Shown: positions 24,353-33,809, counted from the first letter of the stretch. The stretch is 64,000 nt of DNA from Candidatus Promineifilum breve (GCF_900066015.1 NZ_LN890655.1:3512726-3576725); one strand, 5' to 3'. Numbers and translations are program-made. Notes: a model not told the origin generated them from the sequence alone.

Positions 24353-25987
24353 TTAAAATGCGCGGTTCAGTTGGTCGCGCGCGAAATTCATGTCGTCGAT
24401 GAGGCCGGCCTGCGCGGCGTAGATGGCCGGCAGATTGAGCGAGCCGGCCAGATTCGGGTCGGTCTGGCCCGCGCCGATGGCCCATTGCAGCCCTTCGCCG
24501 GCCACCTTCAGTGCGGCGTTGCGGCCGTGGATGCGGGCCAGCGCCTGGCGGGCGGCCACGTCGAGGTTGATGGCTTCGGTCGGGCGGGCGGATACGCGCT
24601 CGGCGAAGACGGCCGCTGTCTCGGCCCAGGCGATGAGCTCGCCCAGGCGGAACAGGACGTGCTGATTGCGCGTCAGCCGGTCGATGCGGGCGCGCTCCAG
24701 GATGACGGCCAGGGCGCGCAAGGCCAGCGCGGCGTAATTGGCGCCGTTTTTGGGGTCGGCGGCATGCTGCGCGTCGAGCCGGGCGGCCCAATCGTTGTAG
24801 AACGCGCCCTGCGTCTTCAGGTGCTGCTGCCAGCGGTCGCGGGAGATAGTCCACTCCATGATCTCCGACGTGCCTTCGTAGATGCAGGTGATGCGCACGT
24901 CGCGCTTGATCTTCTCGACCATGTACTCTTTGGTGTAGCCGTAGCCGCCGAGGGCCTGGATGGCATCCTCGGCCGCCCTGTTGCCCGCCTCGGTCGCCAT
25001 GTACTTGGCGACCGCGCCTTCAGTCTGTAGGCCCTGCTCGCCGCTGTCCAGCCGCTCGGCCACCCACTCGATGTAGGTGCGGGCCGCTTCCAGCCGCGTC
25101 GCGTTGGGCACGATGAGCTTGTGGGTGTAGCCTTGCTTCTCGCTCAGGGGCGCGCCGCCCTGGATGCGCTCGTGGGAGTAGCGAATGGCCCGGCGCAGCG
25201 CTTCCCAGCCCGCGCCGAGACCGAACGCGCCAACCATCAGGCGGGTGTAGCCGAACACGGCCTGCGCCTGGGCCAACCCTTGCCCCTCGACGCCGCCGAT
25301 GAGGCGCTCGGCCGGCACGTAGACGTCTTCCAGGAAGAGCGCAGCGGTGTTGCTGGCGCGGATGCCGTGCTTGTCTTCGCCCTTGCCGTGACTCAGCCCT
25401 TCGGCCCCACGCTCCACGACGAACCACGACGGCCCGCCGGGGGCCAGGGCCAAAATGGTGTAGAGGTCAGCCACGCCGCCGTTGCTGATCCACTGCTTGC
25501 GGCCGGAAATGTGGTAGCCGGTGACGCTGCCGTTGTCCTGCACGGGCACGGCCTTGGTGCTCAAGGCCCCCAGGTCGCTGCCGGCTTGCGGCTCGGTCGC
25601 GCCATAGGCCATCAGCAGCGCCTCGTCGGCGATGCGGCCCATCCAGTGGGCGCGCTGCTCCGGCGTGCCGCCGACGCGGATGGGGTCAGACCCCAGGAAC
25701 GTCGCCAGTACGCCCGTCGCCACGCCCAGGTCGATGGAGGCCATCAGTTCGGAGACGCGATAAATGTCATACGCGCCGCCGCCCAGGCCGTTGAACTCTT
25801 CGGGGATGAACAACAGATGCAACCCCAGTTGCATCGGGTCATTCAGTTCTTTGAGAACTTCATCGGGAAAGCGATCTTCGTGATCGAGTTCCAGCAGATA
25901 ATCAATGGTCAATTTGCGCTCGGCATACTTGCGGAGCGTATCCAGGATCATATCGCGGGTTTCACTATCTAACCCTGCACCGGTCAT
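24353..25987 (-). CDS. Acyl-CoA dehydrogenase family protein
   Basis: FAD-dependent enzyme that introduces an alpha-beta double bond in acyl-CoA. Landmarks: [20 protein letters not shown] (about 122-141, FAD and substrate loop), [15 protein letters not shown] (about 160-174), [15 protein letters not shown] (about 340-354), and [10 protein letters not shown] (about 373-382), a family signature. At 544 residues it is longer than the usual 380-400, having a C-terminal helical extension of about 150 residues (from about 395), as in the longer ACAD subgroups. A strong GAAGGAG lies 8 nt before the ATG. It precedes the megasynthase on the same strand, separated by the tandem inverted repeats, so it may act on the same lipid product or simply in beta-oxidation. 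Confidence 0.9.
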   Translation of the reverse strand: MTGAGLDSETRDMILDTLRKYAERKLTIDYLLELDHEDRFPDEVLKELNDPMQLGLHLLFIPEEFNGLGGGAYDIYRVSELMASIDLGVATGVLATFLGSDPIRVGGTPEQRAHWMGRIADEALLMAYGATEPQAGSDLGALSTKAVPVQDNGSVTGYHISGRKQWISNGGVADLYTILALAPGGPSWFVVERGAEGLSHGKGEDKHGIRASNTAALFLEDVYVPAERLIGGVEGQGLAQAQAVFGYTRLMVGAFGLGAGWEALRRAIRYSHERIQGGAPLSEKQGYTHKLIVPNATRLEAARTYIEWVAERLDSGEQGLQTEGAVAKYMATEAGNRAAEDAIQALGGYGYTKEYMVEKIKRDVRITCIYEGTSEIMEWTISRDRWQQHLKTQGAFYNDWAARLDAQHAADPKNGANYAALALRALAVILERARIDRLTRNQHVLFRLGELIAWAETAAVFAERVSARPTEAINLDVAARQALARIHGRNAALKVAGEGLQWAIGAGQTDPNLAGSLNLPAIYAAQAGLIDDMNFARDQLNRAF

Positions 25988-26219
25988 CTCTTTTCTCCTT
26001 CAGGAACAAATCTAGACAACACGGCTTCAACCGTCCGGTGGCCTGTGGGTTGGCCCCCGGCGCTCAGGGCGAGCGTCACGGCTGATTCCGTATTCCTGGT
26101 TAGTATTCTAAAGGAGGAGGGGGAAGCCTATCAGTGACAAATGTAATGTAAAATAGAGGCAAAAGGCATGATGCACTGTGTCATAAGTCACGGGGCGGCA
26201 AGGAGTGAGGGAAAGACCG
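25988..26219. other. Intergenic region between the VapC and acyl-CoA dehydrogenase genes
   Basis: 232 nt with no supported gene. It holds the ribosome-binding site of the acyl-CoA dehydrogenase at its left edge and presumably that gene's minus-strand promoter in the AT-richer stretch around 26095-26160. No clear repeat or hairpin was found. Confidence 0.4.
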
Positions 26220-26600
26220 CTACGTCTCGATAATTTTTGTGTCGTACAGACTCAACCGTTGGTCGCGGGTGATGATGGTCAGATGTTCCTCTTGCGCCTG
26301 GGCGATGAGCATACGGTCAAAGGGGTCTTTGTGGTGGGGCGGCAGCGCTTCGACCGCCAGCGCGTGCTCAGTCGTGATATTGAGCGGCGTAAAGCGGTGC
26401 AGGTTAAGCTCTTCCAGGTAATCGCCCTCCGGCGTTTTGAGTTTGCCGATGGCCCGCTTGATGGCGATCTCCCAGGCCGTAGCCGCGCTGACGTAAACCA
26501 CATTGCCGCCGTCCTGGATGGCCGCTCTGGCCGCCGGTGACAGGTTAGGGTTGTTTTCAACAGCCCACAGGAAGACGTGAGTATCAAGCAACAGATTCAT
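26220..26600 (-). CDS. vapC: PIN-domain ribonuclease toxin, VapC-like
   Basis: 126 residues from ATG 26600. The four acidic positions of PIN domains are visible: Asp in LLLDTHVFLW (about 6), Glu in TAWEIAIK (about 43), Asp in DPFDRMLIAQA (about 91) and Asp in ITRDQRL (about 110). VapC toxins cut RNA and are held inactive by their antitoxin. The start lies within the upstream antitoxin gene (17-nt overlap), a typical toxin-antitoxin layout. An in-frame ATG at 26660 would add 20 residues inside the antitoxin gene and is less likely, because LLLDTH normally opens the protein. Confidence 0.88.
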   Translation of the reverse strand: MNLLLDTHVFLWAVENNPNLSPAARAAIQDGGNVVYVSAATAWEIAIKRAIGKLKTPEGDYLEELNLHRFTPLNITTEHALAVEALPPHHKDPFDRMLIAQAQEEHLTIITRDQRLSLYDTKIIET

Positions 26601-26847
26601 CTTCAAGCTCCTCGCCGGTAAACTGCCGCAATAGGTCGTCCGGCAGTTCATCAAAATCATCCGCTATCCATAGCTTTCCACGCCAGTTGCCGACCCCCAA
26701 CTGGCGTGGGCTGGTGTCGATCTCGAACGGGACAATCTTGACCACCGGTTTCCCCGCCTTGCCGATAATGACTTCTTCGCCATGCAACGCTTTTTCGATG
26801 AGTTTGGAAAGACTGGCCTTGGCCTCAGAGATATTGGTAATTTGCAT
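26584..26847 (-). CDS. vapB: Phd/YefM-like antitoxin
   Basis: The 87-residue product has the N-terminal Phd/YefM fold: ITNISEAKASLSKLIEKAL, then GEEVIIGKAGKPVVKIVPF, which binds DNA as a dimer. The C-terminus (DDFDELPDDLLRQFTG) is acidic and hydrophobic, as expected for the toxin-binding tail. It overlaps the VapC-like start by 17 nt. Such antitoxins usually repress their own promoter, which would lie in the about 80 nt upstream (26848-26920), where TCTGGTC words are repeated three times (26883-26900) and could serve as operator. That last point is inference. Confidence 0.85.
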   Translation of the reverse strand: MQITNISEAKASLSKLIEKALHGEEVIIGKAGKPVVKIVPFEIDTSPRQLGVGNWRGKLWIADDFDELPDDLLRQFTGEELEDESVA

Positions 26848-26919
26848 ATCGTCCTACTCCGTTACTATTTAATGCCATTATAGTCTGGTCTGGTCTGGTC
26901 TACAATAGGGTATCGGGAT

Positions 26920-26950
26920 CAAAAAACGCCTGGCCGATTCGCCAAGCGTT
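26920..26950 (-). terminator. Intrinsic terminator downstream of tRNA-Arg
   Basis: On the minus strand AACGCTTGGC pairs with GCCAGGCGTT around a short loop and is followed by TTTTTT. It lies 11 nt after the 3' end of the tRNA gene. Confidence 0.8.
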
Positions 26951-26960
26951 ATTGAAGGAG

Positions 26961-27032
26961 TACCCCCGACAGGACTCGAACCTGTGCAACTGGCTTCGGA
27001 GGCCAGTGCTCTATCCTCTGAGCTACGGGGGC
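26961..27032 (-). tRNA. tRNA-Arg (anticodon CCG)
   Basis: A 72-nt cloverleaf is readable on the minus strand: acceptor GCCCCCG pairing with CGGGGGT (first pair G-U), D-stem GCTC/GAGC, anticodon stem CTGGC/GCCAG with loop CTCCGAA (anticodon CCG, reads CGG), a 4-nt variable loop, and T-arm ACAGG-TTCGAGT-CCTGT. The discriminator is A. The CCA end is not encoded. A promoter-like site and a terminator flank it, so it is probably a single-gene transcript. Confidence 0.95.
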
Positions 27033-27044
27033 AGGGAATGACAA

Positions 27045-27073
27045 ATTGTCCCATAGGGCTAGACCTTTGTCAA
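27045..27073 (-). promoter_or_regulatory. Predicted promoter of tRNA-Arg
   Basis: On the minus strand a perfect TTGACA (27068-27073) and GACAAT (27045-27050, 4 of 6) are spaced by 17 nt. The -10 box ends 12 nt before the mature tRNA 5' end. Confidence 0.65.
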
Positions 27074-27123
27074 CCGCGCACTATAATAGCTTAAGTCTAC
27101 GCCGGGTGAAGAGGTATTGGAGC

Positions 27124-28656
27124 GTGGCGCAAACACGAACGTTCACGGTGCGAATAGCCCACGGCCTTTTAGTCATTACCGCTGCGTTACTTGGTTGTCG
27201 ATCAAGCACAGCCGTTATTGAAGGAGATGCCACGGCGGTCGCATCAGCGACCCCAACCGCCTCGCCCGCGCGGCCGACCCTCGCTCCGTCAACCACCCCC
27301 GGCCCACCTCCAACCGACTCCACAACCTCGCCATTGCCCGCGCCGCTGACGGCCGAGCAGGCGCTTGACGTGGCCCTGGAATTTGATCGCTCCATCGTCA
27401 GCCGTATGCCCATCGCGCCGGCAGAATTGGCGGCCAAGGCAACGGTCGCGCTCTACGATGGCCGCGAACAGGCCGACGCTGCGCTTGGTTTGGCAACGGG
27501 CTACACGGGGGAGATCGAAGCCGACGCGGGACAGGTCTGGCTGATCTCGCTGCCCGGGCCGGTGTGGGGTGTAGCCGGGCCGGGTCAGTCACCGTGGGCA
27601 GTACACGACGGCATTACCTATCAGTTCTCGGCGCGTACTGGGCAATTCCTGGCGTTGCACACCGGGTCGTCGCTGCCGGGGCTGGTTGTTCTCTTCGCGC
27701 GGGGCGACGACCTGTACCGCACGGATGTAGAAGGCAGGGTCGTCGAACAGTTGACCACGGGGGGCCGGCTGGGCTGGGGCATGACAACGAATGACGCTGA
27801 TTGGTGGCTGGAGGCCATGACGCAACCGCCACGCGTTTCTCCTGACGGCTTCCACGTCGCCTTCGCGCCGACTAACGCAACGGTTGTCGTGGCTGCCGTG
27901 CAACGCCCCCTCCTGTCTGTCCCAATGAAGTTATCAGGCACAGGCGTGTTGGCCTGGTCGCCTGACTCGCGCCGGTTGGCCTCCGCTGTTAACGATAACG
28001 GCACAGAGCGGGCACAACTGGCCGTCTTTGACCTCTACACCCAGACGACCACGCTTCTACTGAATGAGGCCTCGCCGGACATTCGCAACCTGGCATGGTC
28101 GCCTGACGGCTCCCAACTTGCCTTCGGCTGTTGCTTCGCGGCGGATTATGACGCGACGGGCGAGTATTTGGGGACAGAAACTGGGGAGTTGCGCATCGTT
28201 CATCTTGATACGCGCTTGGTCGAGTCGGCCGGGCCGCTCTGGTCGTCCATCGGTGGGGGAACTCAGGGATTTTGCTGGACGGAGGATAACCGCATCGCCG
28301 CCCTTGCGGATGAAGACGCGCTTGGGCTATCGTCCCACTGCTCAGAATTGCCGGACGGCAGTACCGCGCCCAACGGGCAACACCGCTTCTTGGTGACTGC
28401 CCCGCCACAGCCGGACGCGGCGGCCGAGATTATCTATACATTGATTGTCGAGGACGTGTCGGCGGGAGAATTGTGGCGTCGCGACCTCGAACCGGGACTT
28501 TGGCCGCGCGCCTGGTCACCGGACGGCGCATACATCTTGCTGGACGATAATGACAACCACTCGCCTATCCGGCGCATCCGGGCCGACGGGACAGAAGCAC
28601 TGGAATTGCTGATCGAGGATGCCTACCTGTTGGCCGTCGTCCCGGCGTGGCAATAG
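27124..28656 (+). CDS. Lipoprotein with TolB/WD40-like beta-propeller repeats
   Basis: The hydrophobic signal HGLLVITAALLGC ends in a lipobox cysteine, then comes a long Thr/Pro/Ala-rich linker (ATPTASPARPTLAPSTTPG). Further on, propeller-like units recur: VAWSPD-type phrases LAWSPDSRRLA, LAWSPDGSQLAF and RAWSPDGAYILL. TolB-type propellers bind proteins or peptides at the outer face of the membrane. The start is uncertain: GTG 27124 with AGAGG 9 nt upstream is preferred; GTG 27106 and ATG 27046 are in frame, but the latter overlaps the tRNA promoter. About 510 residues. No operon partner is evident. The domain between about 70 and 170 (EQALDVALEFD) resembles no family I recognise. Confidence 0.75.
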   Translation: MAQTRTFTVRIAHGLLVITAALLGCRSSTAVIEGDATAVASATPTASPARPTLAPSTTPGPPPTDSTTSPLPAPLTAEQALDVALEFDRSIVSRMPIAPAELAAKATVALYDGREQADAALGLATGYTGEIEADAGQVWLISLPGPVWGVAGPGQSPWAVHDGITYQFSARTGQFLALHTGSSLPGLVVLFARGDDLYRTDVEGRVVEQLTTGGRLGWGMTTNDADWWLEAMTQPPRVSPDGFHVAFAPTNATVVVAAVQRPLLSVPMKLSGTGVLAWSPDSRRLASAVNDNGTERAQLAVFDLYTQTTTLLLNEASPDIRNLAWSPDGSQLAFGCCFAADYDATGEYLGTETGELRIVHLDTRLVESAGPLWSSIGGGTQGFCWTEDNRIAALADEDALGLSSHCSELPDGSTAPNGQHRFLVTAPPQPDAAAEIIYTLIVEDVSAGELWRRDLEPGLWPRAWSPDGAYILLDDNDNHSPIRRIRADGTEALELLIEDAYLLAVVPAWQ

Positions 28657-28665
28657 CGCCTTACC

Positions 28666-29433
28666 TCAGGCCGCGGTGGTCACATACTGCACAAAAGCGA
28701 TCATCTCCGACGTGAGCGACTCGTCTAGTTGCCGGGCCAGCGACTGCTCGATGAGCACGTACCGGCGCGCGTCGAGCGTCGCCAGCGCCCAACGGCAGGC
28801 CGCCGGCTTGCTGATCACCCGGCCATGTTCCAGCGCGTAGAGCGCCCGGCACATCGTCGGGACGACGTAGAGCGCCAGGGCCAGGGGCGGCGCGTCGCGG
28901 ATGTAAGCCTCGGCCTCCGGCGTGCCCCACCACGAGCGCAGCACTCCGGCCGTGGCCGCGCGCACGTCATCGGCCGAGACGGGGTCGATGAGCGTTACCG
29001 GCGGCGGGCCGAACAGGGTGAGGCCATACTCGCGCACGGTATAGCGGTGGATGACCCAATCGCTGTGGTGCTCCTTATACTTCAGTACCTCGTCCGGCCC
29101 GCGCTCCAGGTTGGGGAAGACGGCGTCGGCCGGGTCGTGGCGGCGCAGGGCCGAGAGGTGGATGTAGCTGCCCTCCAACTCCGTGGCGAAGGGCCGGCCG
29201 CTATCGCGCATTTGCCGGTGCATGGCCGCCAGTGCGTCGAAGGTCGCCGGAGCAAGCGGCCGGGCCACGGCGGCGATGAAATCCACGTCGCTCGTGGCCG
29301 GGTCGAAGTCGCCCAGGGCTAATGAGCCGTCAAGGTAGAAGCCGATCAACTCCTCGTTAAGGATGGCCTTCATGCTGTGGAGAAGCTCGTCCAGCAAGAC
29401 GTTGATCTTCGAGTAGGAAGTGGACTGCAACAA
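28666..29433 (-). CDS. Nucleotidyltransferase, AadA-like (aminoglycoside adenylyltransferase family)
   Basis: The 255-residue protein has the nucleotidyltransferase motif GS-x9-D-x-D as GSLALGDFDPATSDVDF (about residues 36-52), where the two Asp bind magnesium, and a C-terminal helical DUF4111-type domain with CRALYALEHGRVISKPAA (about 197-214), as in AadA/ANT(3'')(9) proteins. The family adenylylates hydroxyls of aminoglycosides, but many chromosomal relatives have unknown substrates, and resistance cannot be concluded from sequence. It is divergent from the following lipoprotein gene. Confidence 0.85.
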   Translation of the reverse strand: MLQSTSYSKINVLLDELLHSMKAILNEELIGFYLDGSLALGDFDPATSDVDFIAAVARPLAPATFDALAAMHRQMRDSGRPFATELEGSYIHLSALRRHDPADAVFPNLERGPDEVLKYKEHHSDWVIHRYTVREYGLTLFGPPPVTLIDPVSADDVRAATAGVLRSWWGTPEAEAYIRDAPPLALALYVVPTMCRALYALEHGRVISKPAACRWALATLDARRYVLIEQSLARQLDESLTSEMIAFVQYVTTAA

Positions 29434-29488
29434 TATTCCTCTGATCTTATGCTATGATGTTGTTGTGCGGTGCAAGGTTGGTGCAACC

Positions 29489-30106
29489 ATGAGCGTTATT
29501 AAGTCAGCTAATTCCATCCTTGTAATCGGAATATTGGCGCTATTCCTTGCTCATTGTACCTCTGTCTCGATAAACGGCAGCGATTCCAATAACACAACAA
29601 TGCCAGCGGAAACAACCGCGCCTGTCACCGCTACCCCACAGGTTTCACCCTCCGCAAGTACAAAGCCATCGGCCACGCAGTCATTGACCTACACCGAGTT
29701 TATCCAAGAAATGGGTGAGTTGGGCCGCATGTTAGCTGTTCGGGAACGGGAAACCTATGCCGGTTATTGCATCGTTGAGCCGGGGAAGCGCGAGGCGGTG
29801 ATCGCCTTCACCGCCAATGCCGAGGAAGCCGGCCAACGCTATTTGCAGGGCCAGCCATATGAAGGGCTGGTACGTGTGGAAACGGCCGATTACCCGCTGG
29901 CGTTATTAGAAGCCAACCTGCGTGACGAAATTAATCGCATCATTAACCTGGGCTTCAACGGCGTGGGCGGCGGCGTTGACGAATGCCAAAACCGCATCGT
30001 CATATCTGTGCCGTCGATCGCTGAGGTAGAAGCGGCGCTACAAACAGCCGATAGCCCATTGCCTGATTATGTGGAATTTTTGGAAGAGATAATCGTGGAG
30101 GAGTAA
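29489..30106 (+). CDS. Predicted lipoprotein of unknown function
   Basis: 205 residues from ATG 29489. The N-terminus is a signal with a lipobox-like end (LALFLAHC), followed by a Ser/Thr/Pro linker (TTAPVTATPQVSPSAS) to about residue 65. The globular part (about 70-200) has a repeated alpha-beta look: GYCIVEPGKREAVIAFT, GLVRVETADYPLALLEA, NRIVISVPSIAEVEAAL. No family is recognised. An upstream in-frame ATG (29420) would overlap the divergent adenylyltransferase gene and place 23 residues before the signal, so it was rejected. Base composition is less GC-rich than the neighbours in the first 200 nt. Confidence 0.65.
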   Translation: MSVIKSANSILVIGILALFLAHCTSVSINGSDSNNTTMPAETTAPVTATPQVSPSASTKPSATQSLTYTEFIQEMGELGRMLAVRERETYAGYCIVEPGKREAVIAFTANAEEAGQRYLQGQPYEGLVRVETADYPLALLEANLRDEINRIINLGFNGVGGGVDECQNRIVISVPSIAEVEAALQTADSPLPDYVEFLEEIIVEE

Positions 30107-30127
30107 TGCCCCCTGGCTGACTCACAC

Positions 30128-30850
30128 CTACCCTCCCAACGGAATCGCAATCAACACCAGCAACATCCCCACACCCACCAACACCAGCCCGGTCTTCACC
30201 CGGTGCGTGCCCGTATACTTGCCCCATTGGTAACCAGCATAGAATAGCATGGCAAAGGAGATGACGTTGGACACGCGAATCGCCAGCGCATAATCGTGGC
30301 GCAGCACGGCGAACGGCAACAGCGAGGGCAGCACAACCATCACGGCCACGAACACGCAGGCCAGCGCCCCGGCGAAATCCTCGCGCTTAAGCCGCACCGG
30401 CTGGGGTTCGCTCTCGCGCAGGCGATCAACGAGGTCAACGTAGAGCAGTCGCCGCTCCGTTTCGCGGGTGATCGGTTCCAGCACGAAGCCCAGTTCGTCG
30501 TCTACGGCCTTAATCGCCTCTTCGACCGTATCGGCCGACTGGATGTACCACAGCACGCGGTGTTTCTCGCTGCGTTCCAGCACCTCGGTGAGGATGTAGA
30601 CGATGCCATCGATGATGCCCCAGGCCAGGATCGCCAGGAAGGCGGCGACGAGCAAATCGTTCACATAGTCGGCCGATACAACTTCGCCCGGCCCCAGCTT
30701 GATGACGCGGAAAGCCAGGGTGAAGGTCAGCAGAATGAGGATGCTGTAGATCGTCTCGGCCAGCCGGTCGATGGGATCGAGCAGATGATCGAGGAAGCCC
30801 TCGCTGGGTTTGGCCCGTCGCCGGCCTCGGGAATGAACACGCGCGGTCAT
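30128..30850 (-). CDS. Multi-pass membrane protein, VIT1/CCC1-like
   Basis: The 240-residue protein has about five hydrophobic segments: roughly 35-52, 66-86, 162-182, 190-205 and 218-238. The middle (about 90-155) is soluble and charged (RSEKHRVLWYIQSADTVEEA). The C-terminal YAGYQWGKYTGTHRVKTGL followed by a last membrane helix resembles VIT1/CCC1-type iron/manganese transporters, but the charged N-terminal motifs of those transporters are weak here, so transport is uncertain. Gene ends converge with the lipoprotein gene 21 nt away. Confidence 0.6.
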   Translation of the reverse strand: MTARVHSRGRRRAKPSEGFLDHLLDPIDRLAETIYSILILLTFTLAFRVIKLGPGEVVSADYVNDLLVAAFLAILAWGIIDGIVYILTEVLERSEKHRVLWYIQSADTVEEAIKAVDDELGFVLEPITRETERRLLYVDLVDRLRESEPQPVRLKREDFAGALACVFVAVMVVLPSLLPFAVLRHDYALAIRVSNVISFAMLFYAGYQWGKYTGTHRVKTGLVLVGVGMLLVLIAIPLGG

Positions 30851-31026
30851 GGTTTATCTCACCGATCAGTCGCGCCTCGCCCGGCGCGGTTTAGGGTGGA
30901 ATAGTAGCATGTCGCGGCGGGAATCAAAACGGATTCGCGATGGTCAATTGCTACGCCCTATCCGGCGGAAGCGGGTACAATTCATGCTGTCGTTCAAAAC
31001 AAGAGGCGCTTTTGCGGAGGGAAGTT

Positions 31027-32022
31027 ATGGTAGAGCCAATCGAAGGGGAAGTCGGCAGCACATTTATCTCCACCGGCCATTTACCGTCATCGGGAATGGT
31101 GCAGGCGTTGGTCGATCAGGCGCGGGAACGGTTTAAGGACAATGACGAGGGGCAAAACGCGTCCCACTATCCGGCTCTGGCCCTCGTGCCGCGCGATCTG
31201 TTCGGCATCTGTCTCACCGGGTCGGATGGCCAGGTATTCACCGCCGGCGATGTGGACGTTGACTTCACCATCATGAGCATCGCCAAGCCGTTCACGCTGG
31301 CCCTGATCTATCAGGTGCTGGGCGCGGAGATCGTGCGGCAAAAGGTTGGCCTAAACGCCACTGGCCTGCCGTTCAACTCCGTTCAGGCCATCGAACTGCA
31401 CCCCGACCGCAAGACCAACCCCATGGTCAATCCGGGGGCGCTGGCGACGGTGAGCCTGGTGCCGGGGCGGACGGCCGAAGACAAGTGGAGCTTCATCCGC
31501 GAAGGTCTTTCCCGTTTCGCCGGCCGCGAACTGACGCTCAACGAACAGATCTACGCCTCGGCCTCGGCTTCCAATTCGCGCAATCGGGGCATCTCGCGCA
31601 TCCTCTACGACTACAAGCGCCTCTACTTCGATCCCGAGGAGACGACCGACGTCTACACCCGGCAATCGTCGCTCAATGTGACGGCGCGCGATCTGGCGGT
31701 CATGGCCGCCACGCTGGCCGATGGCGGAGTCAATCCGCTGACGGGCGAGCGCGTGATCGAGGCTTCCCACTGCCGCCACGTCCTGGCCGTCATGGTCATC
31801 TCCGGCATGTACAACTCCTCCGGCGAATGGCTGTTCGACGTGGGCCTGCCGGCCAAGAGCGGGGTGGGTGGGGGCATCATCACCGTCGCGCCGGGCAAGG
31901 GCGGCATGGCCACCTTTGCCCCGCCGCTCGACCCCTCCGGCAACAGCATCCGGGGCAAGCTGGCGACGATGTTCCTCTCGGAGCGGTTGGGCCTGAATAT
32001 GCTGGCTTCCGCGTCGGCTTGA
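31027..32022 (+). CDS. glsA: Glutaminase A
   Basis: Hydrolyses glutamine to glutamate and ammonia. The serine-dependent beta-lactamase-like fold is shown by the S-x-x-K motif SIAKPF (Ser84, Lys87), by NPMVNPGALAT (about 134-144) and by KSGVGGGIITVAPGKGG (about 277-293). 331 residues from ATG 31027, with GGAGGGA 6 nt upstream; an in-frame ATG at 30940 lacks such a site and adds unrelated sequence. It neighbours the peptide-use cluster, fitting an amino-acid catabolism role. An inverted repeat follows before the convergent MFS gene. Confidence 0.93.
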   Translation: MVEPIEGEVGSTFISTGHLPSSGMVQALVDQARERFKDNDEGQNASHYPALALVPRDLFGICLTGSDGQVFTAGDVDVDFTIMSIAKPFTLALIYQVLGAEIVRQKVGLNATGLPFNSVQAIELHPDRKTNPMVNPGALATVSLVPGRTAEDKWSFIREGLSRFAGRELTLNEQIYASASASNSRNRGISRILYDYKRLYFDPEETTDVYTRQSSLNVTARDLAVMAATLADGGVNPLTGERVIEASHCRHVLAVMVISGMYNSSGEWLFDVGLPAKSGVGGGIITVAPGKGGMATFAPPLDPSGNSIRGKLATMFLSERLGLNMLASASA

Positions 32023-32035
32023 TAACGAACCGCTA

Positions 32036-32104
32036 TAGACCTGACAGGTTGGCGGCCTGAGCCTGTGTCCAACCTGTTCCTGCACCACCGACCTGCCAGG
32101 TCTA
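32036..32104. repeat. Inverted repeat between convergent glutaminase and MFS genes
   Basis: TAGACCTGACAGGTTGG (32036-32052) matches CCGACCTGCCAGGTCTA (32088-32104) as an inverted pair with two mismatches. Its position between two gene ends suggests a two-way terminator or a dispersed element. No T run is evident. Confidence 0.65.
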
Positions 32105-32126
32105 GGTCTGGAAGGGGCGCGCCCGC

Positions 32127-33809
32127 CTATTTGGCCGGCGCTTTCTTGCGACTCCGAGGTTTGGGCTTAGTCACCTCGACCGGCGGCGGCGGTGGCTCAT
32201 CGCCCGGCGCGTAATCGGGTAGCCCCAACGCCGGGAAGATCGCCAGCAGCGCGAACGCGCCCAAGATCAGGAACGACGCCCGCAACGCCCGCAGCCGGGC
32301 CATCTCGTTGATATTCACTGCCATGGCAACCTGCTCCGGCGTGGCCGTCGTTTGGGCCAGGAAGTCATCCAACTGATCGTTGGAGATGAAGTTGACGTTG
32401 TCCAGATTGACCTGTCGCAGCAGCGCGCGCGGAGGATTGGCCTGAGCGATGGCGCTGCTGATGAACAAGCTCAGCAGCCCCACGGCCACCACCCCGGCAA
32501 AGGCCGTCCCCAACGCCGTGGAGAGATTATTGGCCACGCCCCGTAGCGCGCCGACGTCGCCGGCCAGCGATTTGGGGGCCGAGGTCACCATGACGTTGAA
32601 CAGCAGCGTCAGCAGCGAGCCTTCGCCCAGCCCGACCAGCAACAGGCCCAGGATGACCATGGCCGTGCCCCAATTGTTGCCCACCACGAACGACAGCAGC
32701 GTCAGGCCGGCGGCCACCAGAGCAAAGGCCACGATGGCAATGCGGCGCGGCGTAAAGCGGTCGTAGAACCGGACGATGAAGATGGCCGACGCGGCGATTG
32801 ACAGGGTGTAGGGCACGACAGCGATGGCCGTCTGCATCGTCGTGCGCCCCTGGACGATCTGGATGAACAGCGGGATCAGAAAGTTGACCGCCGGCCCCAG
32901 CGCGCCGATGACCAGCAGGCAGATAATCGTCGCCCGTTCCGTGGGCGAATCGAGCACTTCCAGCGACAGCAGCGGCATCCGGCCCAACTCCGCGCGCTGG
33001 TGGGACCAGGCGAAGAAGGCCTGGAACAGCAGCAGGCCGAAGACGACGAACAGCATCGCCGGCGACAGACCGACCAGGTTGAACGGCGCGTTGCTGCTCG
33101 CCAGCACAATGCCCCAATTATTGAGGTTGTTGAAGCCGAAGCTGATCAGGATGACGGCGATGGCCGACAGGGCCACGCCGATGGCATCGATTTTGACCCC
33201 GCTCTGCCGCGGCACGGGGTGCAGCCGGAAGCTGAGCAGGAACACGACAATCGAGACGAAAGTCAGTAGGCCAAACGAGTAACGCCAACTGAGATAAGTC
33301 CCCAGGAAGCCGGCCACGAAAAAGGCCAGCGCCCCGGAGAGGGCGGGGGTGGCCGCCAGGATGCCCAACGCCTGCGATTTCTGCGGGCCACTATAATTGG
33401 CGGCGATGAGCACGACCAGCGTGGGCACGAGCGCCGCCGCCGCCAGCCCGGCCATTGCCTGGGCCGCGTTCATCATGCTGGCGTTCTGGCTGATCGCCAT
33501 GACGGCCATCGCCAGGCCGTGGAGGAGCACCGTTATCTGGAAGACGAGCCGGTCGCCGAAAATCTTGCCCAGCTTGGCGCCCACCATGACAAAGGCCGCC
33601 ACAAAGAGGGAGTAGACGACCAGCGCCGTCCCCACACCTGTGGAGGGTACATTCAACTCTTCGACGATTGGCCCGATAGAGACCGGAATCGCGTTCACGT
33701 TGAAGGCCATTTGCATTTGGGCCAGGACGATGATGCCCATGTAGAGCCACGTGACTTTTTCGGGCGTATTGACGTTTGCTACAGCTTGTTTGCTCATAGA
33801 ATTTACCAT
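32127..33809 (-). CDS. MFS transporter (DHA2-like, 14-segment size)
   Basis: The 560-residue protein has about 13-14 hydrophobic segments, in line with the DHA2 drug:proton antiporter branch. Typical features: VVYSLFVAAFVMVGAKLGKI (motif A region near residue 65) and the ALGILAATPALSGALAFFVAG segment (motif C-like, about 150). A soluble loop near the C-terminus (about 455-505, NLDNVNFISNDQLDDFLAQ) and a proline/lysine-rich tail (about 530-560) are shared with its paralogue at 38511-40187. Substrate unknown; the peptide-use neighbourhood hints at amino-acid or peptide export or import. The start may be ATG 33797 instead. Confidence 0.82.
   Translation of the reverse strand: MVNSMSKQAVANVNTPEKVTWLYMGIIVLAQMQMAFNVNAIPVSIGPIVEELNVPSTGVGTALVVYSLFVAAFVMVGAKLGKIFGDRLVFQITVLLHGLAMAVMAISQNASMMNAAQAMAGLAAAALVPTLVVLIAANYSGPQKSQALGILAATPALSGALAFFVAGFLGTYLSWRYSFGLLTFVSIVVFLLSFRLHPVPRQSGVKIDAIGVALSAIAVILISFGFNNLNNWGIVLASSNAPFNLVGLSPAMLFVVFGLLLFQAFFAWSHQRAELGRMPLLSLEVLDSPTERATIICLLVIGALGPAVNFLIPLFIQIVQGRTTMQTAIAVVPYTLSIAASAIFIVRFYDRFTPRRIAIVAFALVAAGLTLLSFVVGNNWGTAMVILGLLLVGLGEGSLLTLLFNVMVTSAPKSLAGDVGALRGVANNLSTALGTAFAGVVAVGLLSLFISSAIAQANPPRALLRQVNLDNVNFISNDQLDDFLAQTTATPEQVAMAVNINEMARLRALRASFLILGAFALLAIFPALGLPDYAPGDEPPPPPVEVTKPKPRSRKKAPAK

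Noticed and set aside
26220-27032. tRNA-Arg next to a toxin-antitoxin pair as a genomic island attachment site
   Set aside because: No integrase, no direct repeat of the tRNA 3' end in the window and no clear base-composition shift beyond it.
28666-29433. Calling the AadA-like gene an antibiotic-resistance determinant
   Set aside because: The motif fits the nucleotidyltransferase family, but substrate cannot be inferred, and no mobile context is seen.
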